A stretch of 64,000 bases of DNA. Source: JACRCT01 sp036504155 (GTDB lineage: Bacteria > Myxococcota > Myxococcia > Myxococcales > UBA5297). Made by a program: the position numbers and the translations under genes. The stretch lies in NCBI GenBank assembly GCA_036504155.1, contig DASXVQ010000212.1, positions 1-64,000 on the forward strand, read 5' to 3'. The notes beneath the pieces are model-generated. The model was not told where the DNA came from. It did no database searches and saw only the letters and a program-made list of their open reading frames with translations. This document shows positions 17,651 through 25,948 of the stretch, piece after piece. Within the stretch, counting starts at the first letter, position 1. Every line of letters starts with the position of its first letter.

Positions 17651-17680
17651 TGTTACTACCTCGTATTACCTATCGCTACC
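17651..17680 (-). promoter_or_regulatory. Candidate RHH operator: three 10-bp direct repeats
   Basis: On the plus strand the three consecutive decamers are TGTTACTACC, TCGTATTACC and TATCGCTACC, each ending in (C/T)TACC. Ten-base spacing places each half-site on the same DNA face, the arrangement ribbon-helix-helix repressors use. The block starts 22 bp upstream of the antitoxin start codon and is unusually AT-rich for this window, so it probably contains or overlaps the promoter. Confidence 0.55.
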
Positions 17681-17738
17681 GAGGGACCCGCGCAGAACTC
17701 GCCGCCTGCCCGGAGGCCGGCTTGACCTGAGCCCCGCC

Positions 17739-19628
17739 CTACCGCCTGAACCGGCGCGTCCCGGGGACCCGCCGGGCGATCCACTCGGTGACCTTGGCCG
17801 CGTCGGCCAACGGGTTCGTCGAGCCCTTGTGGATGGCGTGCACCGGCTCTGCGCGCTCGAAAAAGAGGTAGCAGCGCGGGGCATCCTGGCGGTCGGGCGC
17901 CAGCTCGCGGCACACCTCGACCATGGGCTGGCGCCACCCGTGGCGACCGTCGTCCACCAGCACCACGACGTCGATGGCGTCCCCGGCCGCGTCGAGGATC
18001 TGCACCAGCGGCGGCCGCTCCTCCGGGTCCGGGCCCTTGGCCTCCAGCAGCAGGACGAGCCTCGGGGAGGCGCGCACCGCTTCGCACACGCGCTGCTGGG
18101 CCGCCGGATCGCTCGTCGCGACGCACAGGCAGCGCCCCCCGGCCGGCGCCGCCGGCATCTCGGACTCCGTCCGCGGAGCGGCCTTCTCCATCTGCTCGGC
18201 GGGGCTGTCCACTCGCCGCCGGGGACGCTGAGCCGGTGGCGAGGCCACGCGGGGAGGAGCCGGGGGCGTGTCGCGCCGCGCGGCCTGCGAGGGCACGGAG
18301 GACGACGGGGCGCGGAGGGAGCCGGTGACCGCCCGCGGCGCAGGCATCGAGCCGGAGGACGCCGGGGACGGGCGCAGCGAGCCGGTGGCCGCGCGCGGCG
18401 CGGACATCGAGCCGGAGGGCGACGGGGACGGGCGCAGCGAGCCGGTGACCGCGCGCGGCGCACCCATCGAGCCGGACGGCGACGGGGACGGGCGCAGCGA
18501 GCCGGTGACCGCGCGCGGCGCCCCCATCGAGCCGGAGGGCGACGGGGACGGGGCGCGCGGGGAGCCCGGGGCCTGCAGCGAGTGCATGGAGTGCATGGAC
18601 GGCGACGGAGCGCGCGTCGAGCCGGTGATCTGGCGACGCGGCGCCGCGGCGGCCGGTTCCCCCTCCTCCAGGGGATTGGCGCGCATGACGGTCCGGTCTT
18701 CGCGCGGGGCCCCCGATCCCGATCCCGGGTCGGGCCCCGGCTCGGCCGCAGCGGCCGCGCCGAACAGCGGCGTCCACAGCACCCGGGTGCGCTCGCTGGC
18801 GAAGGGCAGCAGCTCGCGGCCGAACCCCAGGACCGACTCGAAGCGCTCGGCGGGCTCGCGCGCCATCGCCCGCGCGATCGCGGCGCCGAGCGGCGCGGGG
18901 AGGTCGGGCAGCCGCTCGCGCAGCGGCACCGCCGCCGCGGTCTGGATGGCCACCAGCACGGCGAAGGGGTTCGGGGCGTCGAAGGGCCGCACGCCGGTGA
19001 GCAGCTCGTAGAGGATGACCGCCAGGCTGAACTGGTCGCTGCGCGCGTCGAGCGAGCGGACGCCGCGGGCCTGCTCCGGCGACATGTAGAACGGGCTGCC
19101 CAGCGCCTCGCCCACCGAGGTCAGGTTGGAGTTGCTGGAGGCGACCTTGCTGATGCCGAAGTCGAGCACCTTGGGGGCGGGCTCCCCGTAGGGGCCCTTG
19201 GTCAGGAAGATGTTCTGCGGCTTGAGGTCGCGGTGGATGATCCCCTGGCGGTGGACGGCGTCGACCGCGGCCATCACCGGCACCATGATCTCGATGACCC
19301 GCGCCACCGGGAGCCGCGTCTCCCGCCGCAGCAGCACCTCGAGGTCCTCCCCCTCCAGGAACTCCATCACCAGGAACGCCGTGCCCTCGGCCTGGCCGGC
19401 GTCGAGGACGTCGACGACGTGCGGGTGGCGGATGCGCGCGGCGGCGCGCCCCTCGCGCAGGAAGCGCTCGAGGACCGTGGGCAGGTTCTCGACCTGCTCC
19501 TTCAAGGTCTTGAGCGCCACGCGGCGGTTCAGCTCGACGTGCAGCGCCTCGTAGACCGCTCCCATCCCGCCTTCACCGAGGAATCGGACGATCCGGTACT
19601 GGCCGAGTTGCTGGTTTGGCTGGAGCAC
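17739..19628 (-). CDS. Ser/Thr protein kinase with repeat linker and C-terminal alpha/beta domain, 629 aa
   Basis: Residues 10-275 form an intact Hanks kinase: G-loop 'GEGGMG', K40, HRD 132-134, DFG 156-158, APE-equivalent 'MSPEQ'. A linker of about 200 residues follows, rich in Ser/Pro/Ala, including four 20-residue units of the type 'PSPSPSGSMGAPRAVTGSLR'. The last 120 residues ('RCLCVATSDPAAQQRVCEAV', 'AIDVVVLVDDGRHGW') look like a flavodoxin or receiver-like alpha/beta fold, without a clear phospho-acceptor aspartate. There is no transmembrane helix, so it is a cytoplasmic kinase. The GTG start at 19628 sits directly before the conserved region. Confidence 0.85.
   Translation of the reverse strand: MLQPNQQLGQYRIVRFLGEGGMGAVYEALHVELNRRVALKTLKEQVENLPTVLERFLREGRAAARIRHPHVVDVLDAGQAEGTAFLVMEFLEGEDLEVLLRRETRLPVARVIEIMVPVMAAVDAVHRQGIIHRDLKPQNIFLTKGPYGEPAPKVLDFGISKVASSNSNLTSVGEALGSPFYMSPEQARGVRSLDARSDQFSLAVILYELLTGVRPFDAPNPFAVLVAIQTAAAVPLRERLPDLPAPLGAAIARAMAREPAERFESVLGFGRELLPFASERTRVLWTPLFGAAAAAEPGPDPGSGSGAPREDRTVMRANPLEEGEPAAAAPRRQITGSTRAPSPSMHSMHSLQAPGSPRAPSPSPSGSMGAPRAVTGSLRPSPSPSGSMGAPRAVTGSLRPSPSPSGSMSAPRAATGSLRPSPASSGSMPAPRAVTGSLRAPSSSVPSQAARRDTPPAPPRVASPPAQRPRRRVDSPAEQMEKAAPRTESEMPAAPAGGRCLCVATSDPAAQQRVCEAVRASPRLVLLLEAKGPDPEERPPLVQILDAAGDAIDVVVLVDDGRHGWRQPMVEVCRELAPDRQDAPRCYLFFERAEPVHAIHKGSTNPLADAAKVTEWIARRVPGTRRFRR
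18304..18543. repeat. 60-bp in-frame tandem repeat (four units) inside the kinase gene
   Basis: Four consecutive 60-bp units start at 18304, 18364, 18424 and 18484, most beginning GGGGACGGGCGCAGC. The two central units are nearly identical and the outer ones diverge. Each encodes one 20-residue Ser/Pro linker unit. A period that is a multiple of three lets copy number vary without breaking the frame. Confidence 0.9.
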
Positions 19629-19792
19629 GGGCCCTGAACGATAGCAGCATCGCTGGCGCGCCAGGCAGGAGACGCCGGGGCGAACCCTGCCCGCGGCCGG
19701 GCAGGCTCGGCTGGGCCGGGCGCGCCCACTTTCCTTGGCCGCCTCGCCGCGCCGCCTTTATCTGAGCCTTGCACCCCCGAAGGCGGCTCGAC

Positions 19793-20107
19793 ATGCGAAT
19801 CACGCGCTGGGACGACGAGGAGATGGGCCCGTTGAGCGAGGAGGCGGCGCAGAGGCGCTTCCACCGCTCGCTCTACGAGGTGGCGATCCGCGAGGTCGCC
19901 GAGTCGGTGCGGGTCTCGGGCGACGCTCCGCGGCGGACGCTCATCGGCCTCTCGGGGGCCTGGCTGCTCGAGGCGGAAGGCCAGCGCGCGCTGGTCAAGC
20001 CGGGTGACGTGGTGGAGGTGGCCTCGGGCAAGTTCACCTTCGAGACCTCCGGGCCGGTGCGCTACCTGGCGGTCTACCCGCTGCCGCCGGACCGCGTGGT
20101 CAACTAG
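19793..20107 (+). CDS. Small cupin-like protein, 104 aa
   Basis: The pattern 'LIGLSGAWLLEAEGQRALVKPGDVVEVASGKFTFETSGPVRYLAVYPL' matches a single-domain cupin beta-barrel. The usual metal-binding His/Glu set of motif 1 is not evident, so it may not bind metal. ATG 19793 is preceded by AAGGCGG at a suitable distance. It is transcribed divergently from the kinase gene across a 164-bp spacer. The ligand is unknown. Confidence 0.65.
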   Translation: MRITRWDDEEMGPLSEEAAQRRFHRSLYEVAIREVAESVRVSGDAPRRTLIGLSGAWLLEAEGQRALVKPGDVVEVASGKFTFETSGPVRYLAVYPLPPDRVVN

Positions 20108-20202
20108 GGTCCCGCTGCCGAGCCGGGCCCACCCGTCGCCGAGTGGATTTCACGCTGCGCGCGCCGCCGCGGCCGACGTTTTGCCGGGGGTAGCGCCCTG
20201 GG

Positions 20203-20955
20203 CTAGTACGGCGCCTGCGTCGAGAGGCTCAGCGACGACAGCGAGACGACGACACGCCCGCTCTTCTGCGCGGGGCCCTTGGGGAAGTCGGCGCGGAAGA
20301 AGAGCGGCGCGCCGCCCATCGGCTGGCTGAGCATCTGGGTGGTGCCCGGGTAGACGAACTCCCAGCGGGTCGGCGTGAGCTGGCGGACCTCGGGGTCGGT
20401 GTCGATGTCGTTGTAGACGGCGACCGCGTTGGGGACCTTGCTGGTCGTGAACTCGCCCACCCAGGCGCGGATACCGTTCTCGGTGCGCGGGACGAGGTCG
20501 GACTTCACCCAGATGCTGGTCGGGCCGCTGAAGTCGGTGAGCCGGGGCGCCAGGCCGTAGGTCGCGTAGTACTCGCCGCCGGTGGCGGTGGTGACGGCCA
20601 GGTAGACGACCCGCGGGGCCAGGGCGACCTCGAAGTCGGTCCACTCGAACTTGATCTCGAAGCTGCGCGGGTCGGTGAGCGTCGCCCCGCCGAGCGCGTC
20701 GTCGCAGATGAAGGAGAAGACGCGGGTCAGGTCCCTGCTGGCGCGGCCGTGCAGCACCCAGGCCGTCCCGCCGCCCTCGTTCACCGCGGTGACGTCGCGG
20801 TCGATCCAGACGGTCAGGCCCGAGGCCTTCGCCGAGCGCGTGGTGGACAGCTCGTCCTGCGCGGCCTCGACCGGAGCGCCCTCGTCCTCGAGGGCGCCGA
20901 CGCCGCAGCCCGCCAGAAGCGCTGCACAGAAGAGGCTCGAGACCAGCCGGTTCAT
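20203..20955 (-). CDS. Putative secreted lipoprotein, 250 aa
   Basis: From ATG 20955 the N-terminus 'MNRLVSSLFCAALLAGC' is a good lipoprotein signal, with the cysteine at residue 17. The mature part is beta-rich, with many aromatic and polar residues ('FEIKFEWTDFEVALAPRVVYLAVTTATGG', 'RWEFVYPGTTQML') and no recognisable catalytic motif. It may be a surface beta-sandwich protein. The gene is monocistronic and converges with the cupin gene. Confidence 0.65.
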   Translation of the reverse strand: MNRLVSSLFCAALLAGCGVGALEDEGAPVEAAQDELSTTRSAKASGLTVWIDRDVTAVNEGGGTAWVLHGRASRDLTRVFSFICDDALGGATLTDPRSFEIKFEWTDFEVALAPRVVYLAVTTATGGEYYATYGLAPRLTDFSGPTSIWVKSDLVPRTENGIRAWVGEFTTSKVPNAVAVYNDIDTDPEVRQLTPTRWEFVYPGTTQMLSQPMGGAPLFFRADFPKGPAQKSGRVVVSLSSLSLSTQAPY

Positions 20956-21191
20956 GTCGACCCTCGGTTCGCGGCCGGCGCGGTTTCGCTGCCGGCGAAA
21001 AAGGGCGCACGTTCTATCCCAGGCGGAGGTGGAGTTCAAACCTCCGCTCCCGCGGCAGGGCGGAGTGCCCGGACGGACACGGACCCTCCACGGTGGACGC
21101 GGACGATCGCCCGGGCTGCGGTGGGCCTGCGCCCCGCCCGCGTCGCGCCAACCCTGCGGACCCTGGACCCTTTCCGCCGACCCCGCCGCCG

Positions 21192-21227
21192 TGTAATCAA
21201 CGCGGGCGAGCGGCCTCTTTGATTACA
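21192..21227 (+). promoter_or_regulatory. Perfect 9-bp inverted repeat upstream of the ECF sigma gene
   Basis: TGTAATCAA and TTGATTACA flank an 18-base GC-rich spacer and end 21 bases before the sigma factor ATG at 21249. The arms are AT-rich in a GC-rich region, so chance is unlikely. It could be an operator, an autoregulated promoter element, or a leader hairpin controlling translation. Confidence 0.6.
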
Positions 21228-21248
21228 GGAGAGACTCTCGGAACGGTC

Positions 21249-21863
21249 ATGGCAAACCAGGCCACAGCCCTCGATTCCGAAGCCGCGCCGGAAGTCGGCG
21301 TCTCCCCGGAGATCGTCCGCGCCGCCAAGCGCCGCGACGAGCGCGCCTGGCGCCTGCTGTTCGGCCAGTTCCAGCCCGCGGTCACCTCCTACTGCCTGGT
21401 CTGCGCCCACGGCCGCCGCGACCTCGCCCTGGACTGGACGCAGGACATCTTCTCGCTCGCCTTCCAGAACCTGGACCACCTGCGCGACGACGCGCGCTTC
21501 GCCGGCTGGCTCTTCGCCATCGCCCGGCGCCACTGCCTGCGCCACGCGCGCCAGACCGAGCGCGAGCGCAAGCTCTCCGACACCCTGGCCCTGGTCCTCG
21601 GCTCCGACGCCCCGCCCGAGGCCCACGAGGAGGCCGCCGACCGCGAGAGCTGGATCCAGACCGTCCGCGCGGCCTGCGAGGGCGTGGAGAACCCCGGCCA
21701 CCGCGAGGTCGTGCTCGCCCACTACTCGCGCGGGGAGAAGACGCGGGACATCGCCGCGCGGCTGAACGTCCCCCACGGCACCGTGACCGTCACGTTGATG
21801 CGCTTCCGGGAGCGGCTCAAGCAGCGGCTGGCCGAAGCCCTGGCCCGCGGAGAACTGCCATGA
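21249..21863 (+). CDS. ECF-type RNA polymerase sigma factor, 204 aa
   Basis: Region 2 lies around residues 28-100 ('AWRLLFGQFQPAVTSYCL', 'LDWTQDIFSLAFQNL', 'FAGWLFAIARRHCLRHAR'). Region 4 is at the C-terminus ('HREVVLAHYSRGEKTRDIAARLNVPHGTVTVTLMRFRERL'), with the expected helix-turn-helix. No zinc-type anti-sigma gene follows. Instead the stop codon overlaps the ATG of an FHA/AgmX-like membrane protein by 4 bp, so the two are translationally coupled. That neighbour may relay or control sigma activity. Confidence 0.87.
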   Translation: MANQATALDSEAAPEVGVSPEIVRAAKRRDERAWRLLFGQFQPAVTSYCLVCAHGRRDLALDWTQDIFSLAFQNLDHLRDDARFAGWLFAIARRHCLRHARQTERERKLSDTLALVLGSDAPPEAHEEAADRESWIQTVRAACEGVENPGHREVVLAHYSRGEKTRDIAARLNVPHGTVTVTLMRFRERLKQRLAEALARGELP

Positions 21864-24211
21864 CCTCCAGGACGCACCAGCTTCTCGAGGCCGCCCGCTC
21901 CCGCCCCCTCACCGGCGCCGAGCGCTCCGAGCTCGACCCCCGCCAGGCCGCCCGGCTCGATCCGCTCGCGCTCGCCGAGGCGCTCGCCGCCGGCAAGCAG
22001 CGCCTGACCCCGGAGGAGGCCGACCGCGTCTTCCACGGCGCGGACCCGGACCGCGAGGTCACCGCCGTCATCGACAACCCGCTGGCCCTCGCCGCGGCCA
22101 TCGCCGGCGGCGCCCAGCACCTCTCCCGGGAGGAGGCCGACCGGCTCTGCCCCACGCCCGCCCCCACGCCCGCCCCCGCGCCGGCGCCTGCGGCTGCGGC
22201 TCCGGCGGCCGACGAGTCCACGCTGCAGGTCGTGATGCTGCGCGGCGGCACCCTCGCCGGCTCGCTGGTCCTTCCGCCCGGCGAGTACGCGGTGGGCAGC
22301 GACGCCAACTGCGAGCTGCACCTGGACGATCCGGCCGTCGGCCGCTGCCACGCCTTCCTGGTCTTCCGCGACGGCAAGGCCACGCTCCAGGCCGTCTCCG
22401 ACGACGGCGCCTTGCGCATCAACGGCGTGCCGCAGCGCACCGCCGAGGTCCGCGCGCTCGACGACGTGGCGATCGGCCCGTTCGTCCTCAAGCTGCGGGT
22501 GGTGGCGCCCAAGAAGCAGCGCCCGGCGATCCCGTCGCCCGCGCCGGCCGCTCCTCCGCCTCCTCGCGCAGTCGCGCCGCAGCCCCGACCCCAACCCTTG
22601 CCGCAGGCCCGCCCCGCGGCCGCGGCGCCGCGCCCGCAGCCTCAGGCCGCGCCGGCCGCCCCGCTGACCCATCCCGCGACGCCTGCCGCCAGGGCTGCCC
22701 CGCCTCCCGCTCCGCCCGCTCCGGTCGCTCTCGCGCAGACGGCGCCGCCCGCGCCTCCCGCGGCCAGGGCTCCGGCACCGGTCCCCGCGTCCCCCGCTGC
22801 CGCGCCTGCGTCCGCTCCCGGCCGACACGCCTTCCGGCTGCAGCCCATGGCCGGCTACGTCCCGCCGCCTCCCGAGGATCTGGGCGAGCTGCCGAAGGGC
22901 AAGGACCCCGGCCCCGTCCTGCGCGTGCGCGTCTTCTGGGGCAAGACCTCGGTGGGCGTCTACGGCTTCGAGCCCGGCCGCGAGGTCTTCGCCGGCCCGT
23001 CCGATGCCGCCGACGTCGCCGCCTATCGCCTGCCGCTGCCCAGCCCGCGGTTCCTGCTGGCCAAGAGCGACAAGGCCGGGCGCTGGACGCTGCGGGTCCC
23101 GCAGGGCCTGAAGGCCTTCACCTTCGAGAAGAACGGCTGGCGCCTGGCGCTGGGCGCCGCCGAGAAGGACGCGACCAGCGTCCCGCTCGAGCCGGACAAG
23201 CTGGTCCGCCTGGGGGACGCCGACTACTCGCTCGAGGTGCGCGTCGAGCGCCTGCGGCGGGCGCCCTCGATGAGCCTGCGCTCGTTCCTGCGCTCCGGCG
23301 TGGCGCTGCCGGCGGCGGCGGTGGGCGCGCTGAGCGTGGCGGCGGTGCTGGCGGTCGTCTTCATGCCGCACTACGACGAGTCCAGGCAGGACTTCACCCC
23401 GCAGCAGATGCTGCGCGCGGCCAAGGCCGTCCTCAAGCCGCCGGAGAAGAAGAAGGAAGTGAAGAGGCTGGAGAAGCTCGTCGAGAAGCCCAAGGAGCGC
23501 GAGAAGAACGAGCCGAAGGTCGACCTGCCGCCCGACGTGCCGCGCAGCAAGAACACGCAGCAGGTCAGCCAGGCGCTCAAGAGCGTGCAGCGGGTCACCT
23601 CGGGCCTCGCGGTGGAGAGCCTGCTCAAGGCGACCAGCAAGCTCACCGGCGGGCCGAAGGGCTACGGCGACAAGGGCATGGGCTACAAGCTCTCGCCGCT
23701 GACCGGCAAGCCGCCGGTGGCCATGGCCGGCATGAGCTTCGGCGAGGGGATGGGCGGCTTCGGCACCGAGACCAAGGGCATCGGCGCCATCCGCGGCATG
23801 GGCGGAGGAGGCGGCGGCGGCATCGGCTCCTTCAACGCGGGCGGGACCGGCAAGGGCAAGGTCGGCGGCACGGTGGTCGCGTCCGCGGCCGGGTTCAAGC
23901 AGCGCGGCGGCGGCGGGCAGCTGGCGCGCGAGCTGATCGCCAAGGTCATCAACGAGCACATGGGCGAGATCCGCGGCTGCTACGAGCGGGCGCTGCTGCG
24001 GGAAGCGGGGCTGGCCGGCAAGCTGAACCTCGAGTGGACCATCGGCACCGACGGGCGCGTGGAGGAGGTCAAGGTGAAGCAGGCCACGATCAAGGGCTCC
24101 GAGGTGCCCAACTGCATCGTCGGCAGCCTGAAGACCTGGATCTTCCCCAAGCCCACCGGCGGCAAGGTCATCGTCAGCTACCCGTTCCTCTTCAACTCGA
24201 TCGGGTTCTAG
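21860..24211 (+). CDS. FHA-domain, single-pass membrane protein with AgmX/PglI-type C-terminal domain, 783 aa
   Basis: Residues about 118-215 form an FHA-like domain ('LPPGEYAVGSDANCELHLDDPAVGRCHAFLVF'), which would bind phosphothreonine. An Ala/Pro-rich linker follows, then a second beta-rich domain (about 325-465). One transmembrane helix is near residue 480-500, followed by a Lys/Glu-rich helix and a Gly-rich segment. The C-terminal about 95 residues ('HMGEIRGCYERALLREAGLAGKLNLEW...GRVEEVKV') match the AgmX/PglI C-terminal family related to TonB, known from myxobacterial gliding-motility proteins. Topology puts FHA in the cytoplasm and the TonB-like part in the periplasm. It is coupled to the ECF sigma gene. 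Confidence 0.8.
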   Translation: MTSRTHQLLEAARSRPLTGAERSELDPRQAARLDPLALAEALAAGKQRLTPEEADRVFHGADPDREVTAVIDNPLALAAAIAGGAQHLSREEADRLCPTPAPTPAPAPAPAAAAPAADESTLQVVMLRGGTLAGSLVLPPGEYAVGSDANCELHLDDPAVGRCHAFLVFRDGKATLQAVSDDGALRINGVPQRTAEVRALDDVAIGPFVLKLRVVAPKKQRPAIPSPAPAAPPPPRAVAPQPRPQPLPQARPAAAAPRPQPQAAPAAPLTHPATPAARAAPPPAPPAPVALAQTAPPAPPAARAPAPVPASPAAAPASAPGRHAFRLQPMAGYVPPPPEDLGELPKGKDPGPVLRVRVFWGKTSVGVYGFEPGREVFAGPSDAADVAAYRLPLPSPRFLLAKSDKAGRWTLRVPQGLKAFTFEKNGWRLALGAAEKDATSVPLEPDKLVRLGDADYSLEVRVERLRRAPSMSLRSFLRSGVALPAAAVGALSVAAVLAVVFMPHYDESRQDFTPQQMLRAAKAVLKPPEKKKEVKRLEKLVEKPKEREKNEPKVDLPPDVPRSKNTQQVSQALKSVQRVTSGLAVESLLKATSKLTGGPKGYGDKGMGYKLSPLTGKPPVAMAGMSFGEGMGGFGTETKGIGAIRGMGGGGGGGIGSFNAGGTGKGKVGGTVVASAAGFKQRGGGGQLARELIAKVINEHMGEIRGCYERALLREAGLAGKLNLEWTIGTDGRVEEVKVKQATIKGSEVPNCIVGSLKTWIFPKPTGGKVIVSYPFLFNSIGF

Positions 24212-24250
24212 CCAACGACACCCCGAGCTCAGCCAACGACACCCCGAGCT
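24210..24250. repeat. 21-bp tandem duplication after the FHA gene
   Basis: AGCCAACGACACCCCGAGCT occurs twice head to tail, separated by one C. The second copy runs straight into TGTCGAGGGG. Together they form the imperfect palindrome CCCCGAGCTTGTCGAGGGG, which resembles the widespread CCTTCGACAAGCTCAGG type of intergenic repeat. Confidence 0.8.
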
Positions 24251-24251
24251 T

Positions 24252-24498
24252 GTCGAGGGGCCAGCGTTCAATCCGCGCGATCCGTGGCAGCACTCCGAGC
24301 CGGCTGCGATGATTCGGCCCGCGAACCCTGCGGAGGCCCGGCCATGGCGCGAGCGATCACGCACCTCGACTGCTGCAAGAGCCCCTCGCTCGAAGTGATC
24401 CACGTCGTCTCAGGCCACCCGCGCGACTCGCAGACCGTCGAGCGCTGCGTGACCTGCCAGGCGCACTGGTTCGTCCGCTCCCTCGAGCGGGGCGTCGC
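24252..24498. repeat. 247-bp direct repeat, copy 1 (partner at 25949)
   Basis: This block is nearly identical to 25949-26195 at a constant offset of 1697 bp, with only a handful of substitutions. It includes about 92 bp of leader and the first part of the small zinc-ribbon-like gene found intact at 26041. Identity stops abruptly near 24498. The two copies flank the lipoprotein gene at 24814. Confidence 0.9.
24344..24496 (+). pseudogene. 5' fragment of the small CxxC protein gene (duplicate of 26041-26343)
   Basis: ATG 24344 begins the same reading frame as the intact gene at 26041. The first 50 or so residues are matched with a few substitutions ('SPSLEVIHVVSGHPRDSQTV'). After residue 50 the frame leaves homology and reads Arg/Pro-rich nonsense. 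It is best read as a truncated duplicate, perhaps still transcribed from the duplicated leader. Confidence 0.75.
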
Positions 24499-24506
24499 GC
24501 GCCGAG

Positions 24507-24531
24507 GACTTGCTCCACCGTGGAGCAAGTC
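24507..24531. repeat. Perfect 12-bp hairpin at the duplication boundary
   Basis: GACTTGCTCCAC and GTGGAGCAAGTC are separated by one base. A second perfect 16-bp palindrome, GTCCGATCGATCGGAC, lies at 24549-24564. Both sit immediately after the point where the 247-bp duplicate loses identity, so they may mark the recombination junction or act as a transcription stop for the truncated copy. Confidence 0.75.
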
Positions 24532-24813
24532 TCCTTCCCGGTCGCCAGGTCCGATCGATCGGACTTGGGCAGCCCGGCGCCGCACGCCAGCCCGGTGTCG
24601 GTGCTCGGGCCTGCGTCTCCCGTGTTGGCGCTCGTCGGCGGATTGGTCCCTCCGCGAAGATACCGGTCGGCGCAGTCCGCCCGGACGAGTGTCCACAGGA
24701 CCGCAGCTGGATACGGGTCGCAGGCCGCGTCTCCTGCCAAGGCGTTGCCGCCGCCGTCCTCAGGAGGCCAGCGCAACGCCGAGCAGGTGGAGCGCCCGTG
24801 GTACGGTCCCGCC

Positions 24814-25872
24814 ATGCGAAAGCACTCCCTGGGGATGGCCCTCCTCGTTGCGGCGGCCGCTGGGTGCAGCAGCCCGAAGCGCTCGCCGCCTGCCGCAGAA
24901 GCCAGGCCGGCCCCCGTGGCGGCGACCGCGTCCGCCGGTAGAACACCGTCGGCTCCCGCGGCGCAGGTCCCGAGCATCCGGGGCGAGGCCGAAGGCGAAA
25001 CGCTGGACCTCCGCAGCGGGACGGCCGAGTGGCGCCGCGGGGGGCTCGAGATCCGCCTGGCGGACCACGAGGTCGGCTGCGCGGACACGAGTTACGACGA
25101 CCGATTGAGCTTCGAGGTGCCGCGCGGTCCGAAGGGGGCGTTCTCGACCGGCCGCGACGTCAACGTCTGGGTGCAGCTCAACCGGAGCGGCCCGAGCTAC
25201 TACGGCGGCCTCGATCCGCACCATGCCGTGGCGAAGCTGGAGCCCTTCGAGGCCAAGAAGGGCGCACGCGTCCGCGGCAAGCTCTCGTTCGAGCGCCGGC
25301 TGGTGAGGGTCACGGGATACGGCGCGGACGAGGTCTCGACGCCGCTCGCGTACCGGGGCAGCGGGAGCTTCGACGTCGAGCTCTGCGCCGACGCGCCCGA
25401 GGACCGCATCGGCGACGAGGACCCGGCGGCGCTCTCCGGCAAGCTCGGCGGCACTTGGTCGGGCAAGCCGCTCCGGTTCTTCGAAGGGCTGGCCACGGTC
25501 GAGGTCGAACCCGACGGCGGCGCCACCCGCGTCGGCTCGCTCAGGTTCCCCATCGGCGAGGCCGTCGACTGCGCGGCGCTCTCCGTGCGCCCGTTCGCCC
25601 ATCTGGACCTGAGCAGCATGGGCGGAGTGGCGCGTGGGAAGTCGATCCTGGGTGCGGCCCAGCGGGTCTCGGTCGGCATCAACTTCGCGAAGGGAGACCA
25701 CTCCTATCTGTTCGACCAGAACGGCAGCCGCGCCTGGGTCCGCTTCGACCAACTCGGCTTCGAGGAGGGGGACGAGATCGCCGGAACGCTCGCGGCGCTG
25801 AGCGCACCCGGCGAGAAGGAGTCGTTCCGGGTCCTCGGCCGGTTCAAGGCGCGCATCTGCCCGGCGCGGTGA
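24814..25872 (+). CDS. Putative lipoprotein, 352 aa
   Basis: 'MRKHSLGMALLVAAAAGCSS' is a lipoprotein signal with the cysteine at residue 18, followed by a Pro/Ala-rich tether to about residue 55. The rest appears to contain two related beta-rich halves: 'DRLSFEVPRGPKGAFSTGRDVNVWVQLNRSG' with 'ARVRGKLSFERRLVRVTGYG', and a similar later 'RVSVGINFAKGDHSYLFDQNGSRAWVRFDQLGF'. Cysteine pairs such as C89 and C-terminal ICPAR may form disulfides. I do not recognise the family. The gene is bracketed by the 247-bp direct repeats, so its position may result from an insertion or duplication event. Confidence 0.7.
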   Translation: MRKHSLGMALLVAAAAGCSSPKRSPPAAEARPAPVAATASAGRTPSAPAAQVPSIRGEAEGETLDLRSGTAEWRRGGLEIRLADHEVGCADTSYDDRLSFEVPRGPKGAFSTGRDVNVWVQLNRSGPSYYGGLDPHHAVAKLEPFEAKKGARVRGKLSFERRLVRVTGYGADEVSTPLAYRGSGSFDVELCADAPEDRIGDEDPAALSGKLGGTWSGKPLRFFEGLATVEVEPDGGATRVGSLRFPIGEAVDCAALSVRPFAHLDLSSMGGVARGKSILGAAQRVSVGINFAKGDHSYLFDQNGSRAWVRFDQLGFEEGDEIAGTLAALSAPGEKESFRVLGRFKARICPAR

Positions 25873-25948
25873 GGCCGGGGCTTGGCCCCGGAGCCGACGA
25901 GGCGAGCGGCGGACACGCGGGCTGCGTCTCTCCCGGACACCTGAGCGC

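Noticed and set aside
24357..25088. Minus-strand frames across the duplicated region containing some Cys-rich stretches
   Set aside because: Short protein-like patches only, no start with ribosome site, and overlap with the better supported plus-strand lipoprotein gene.
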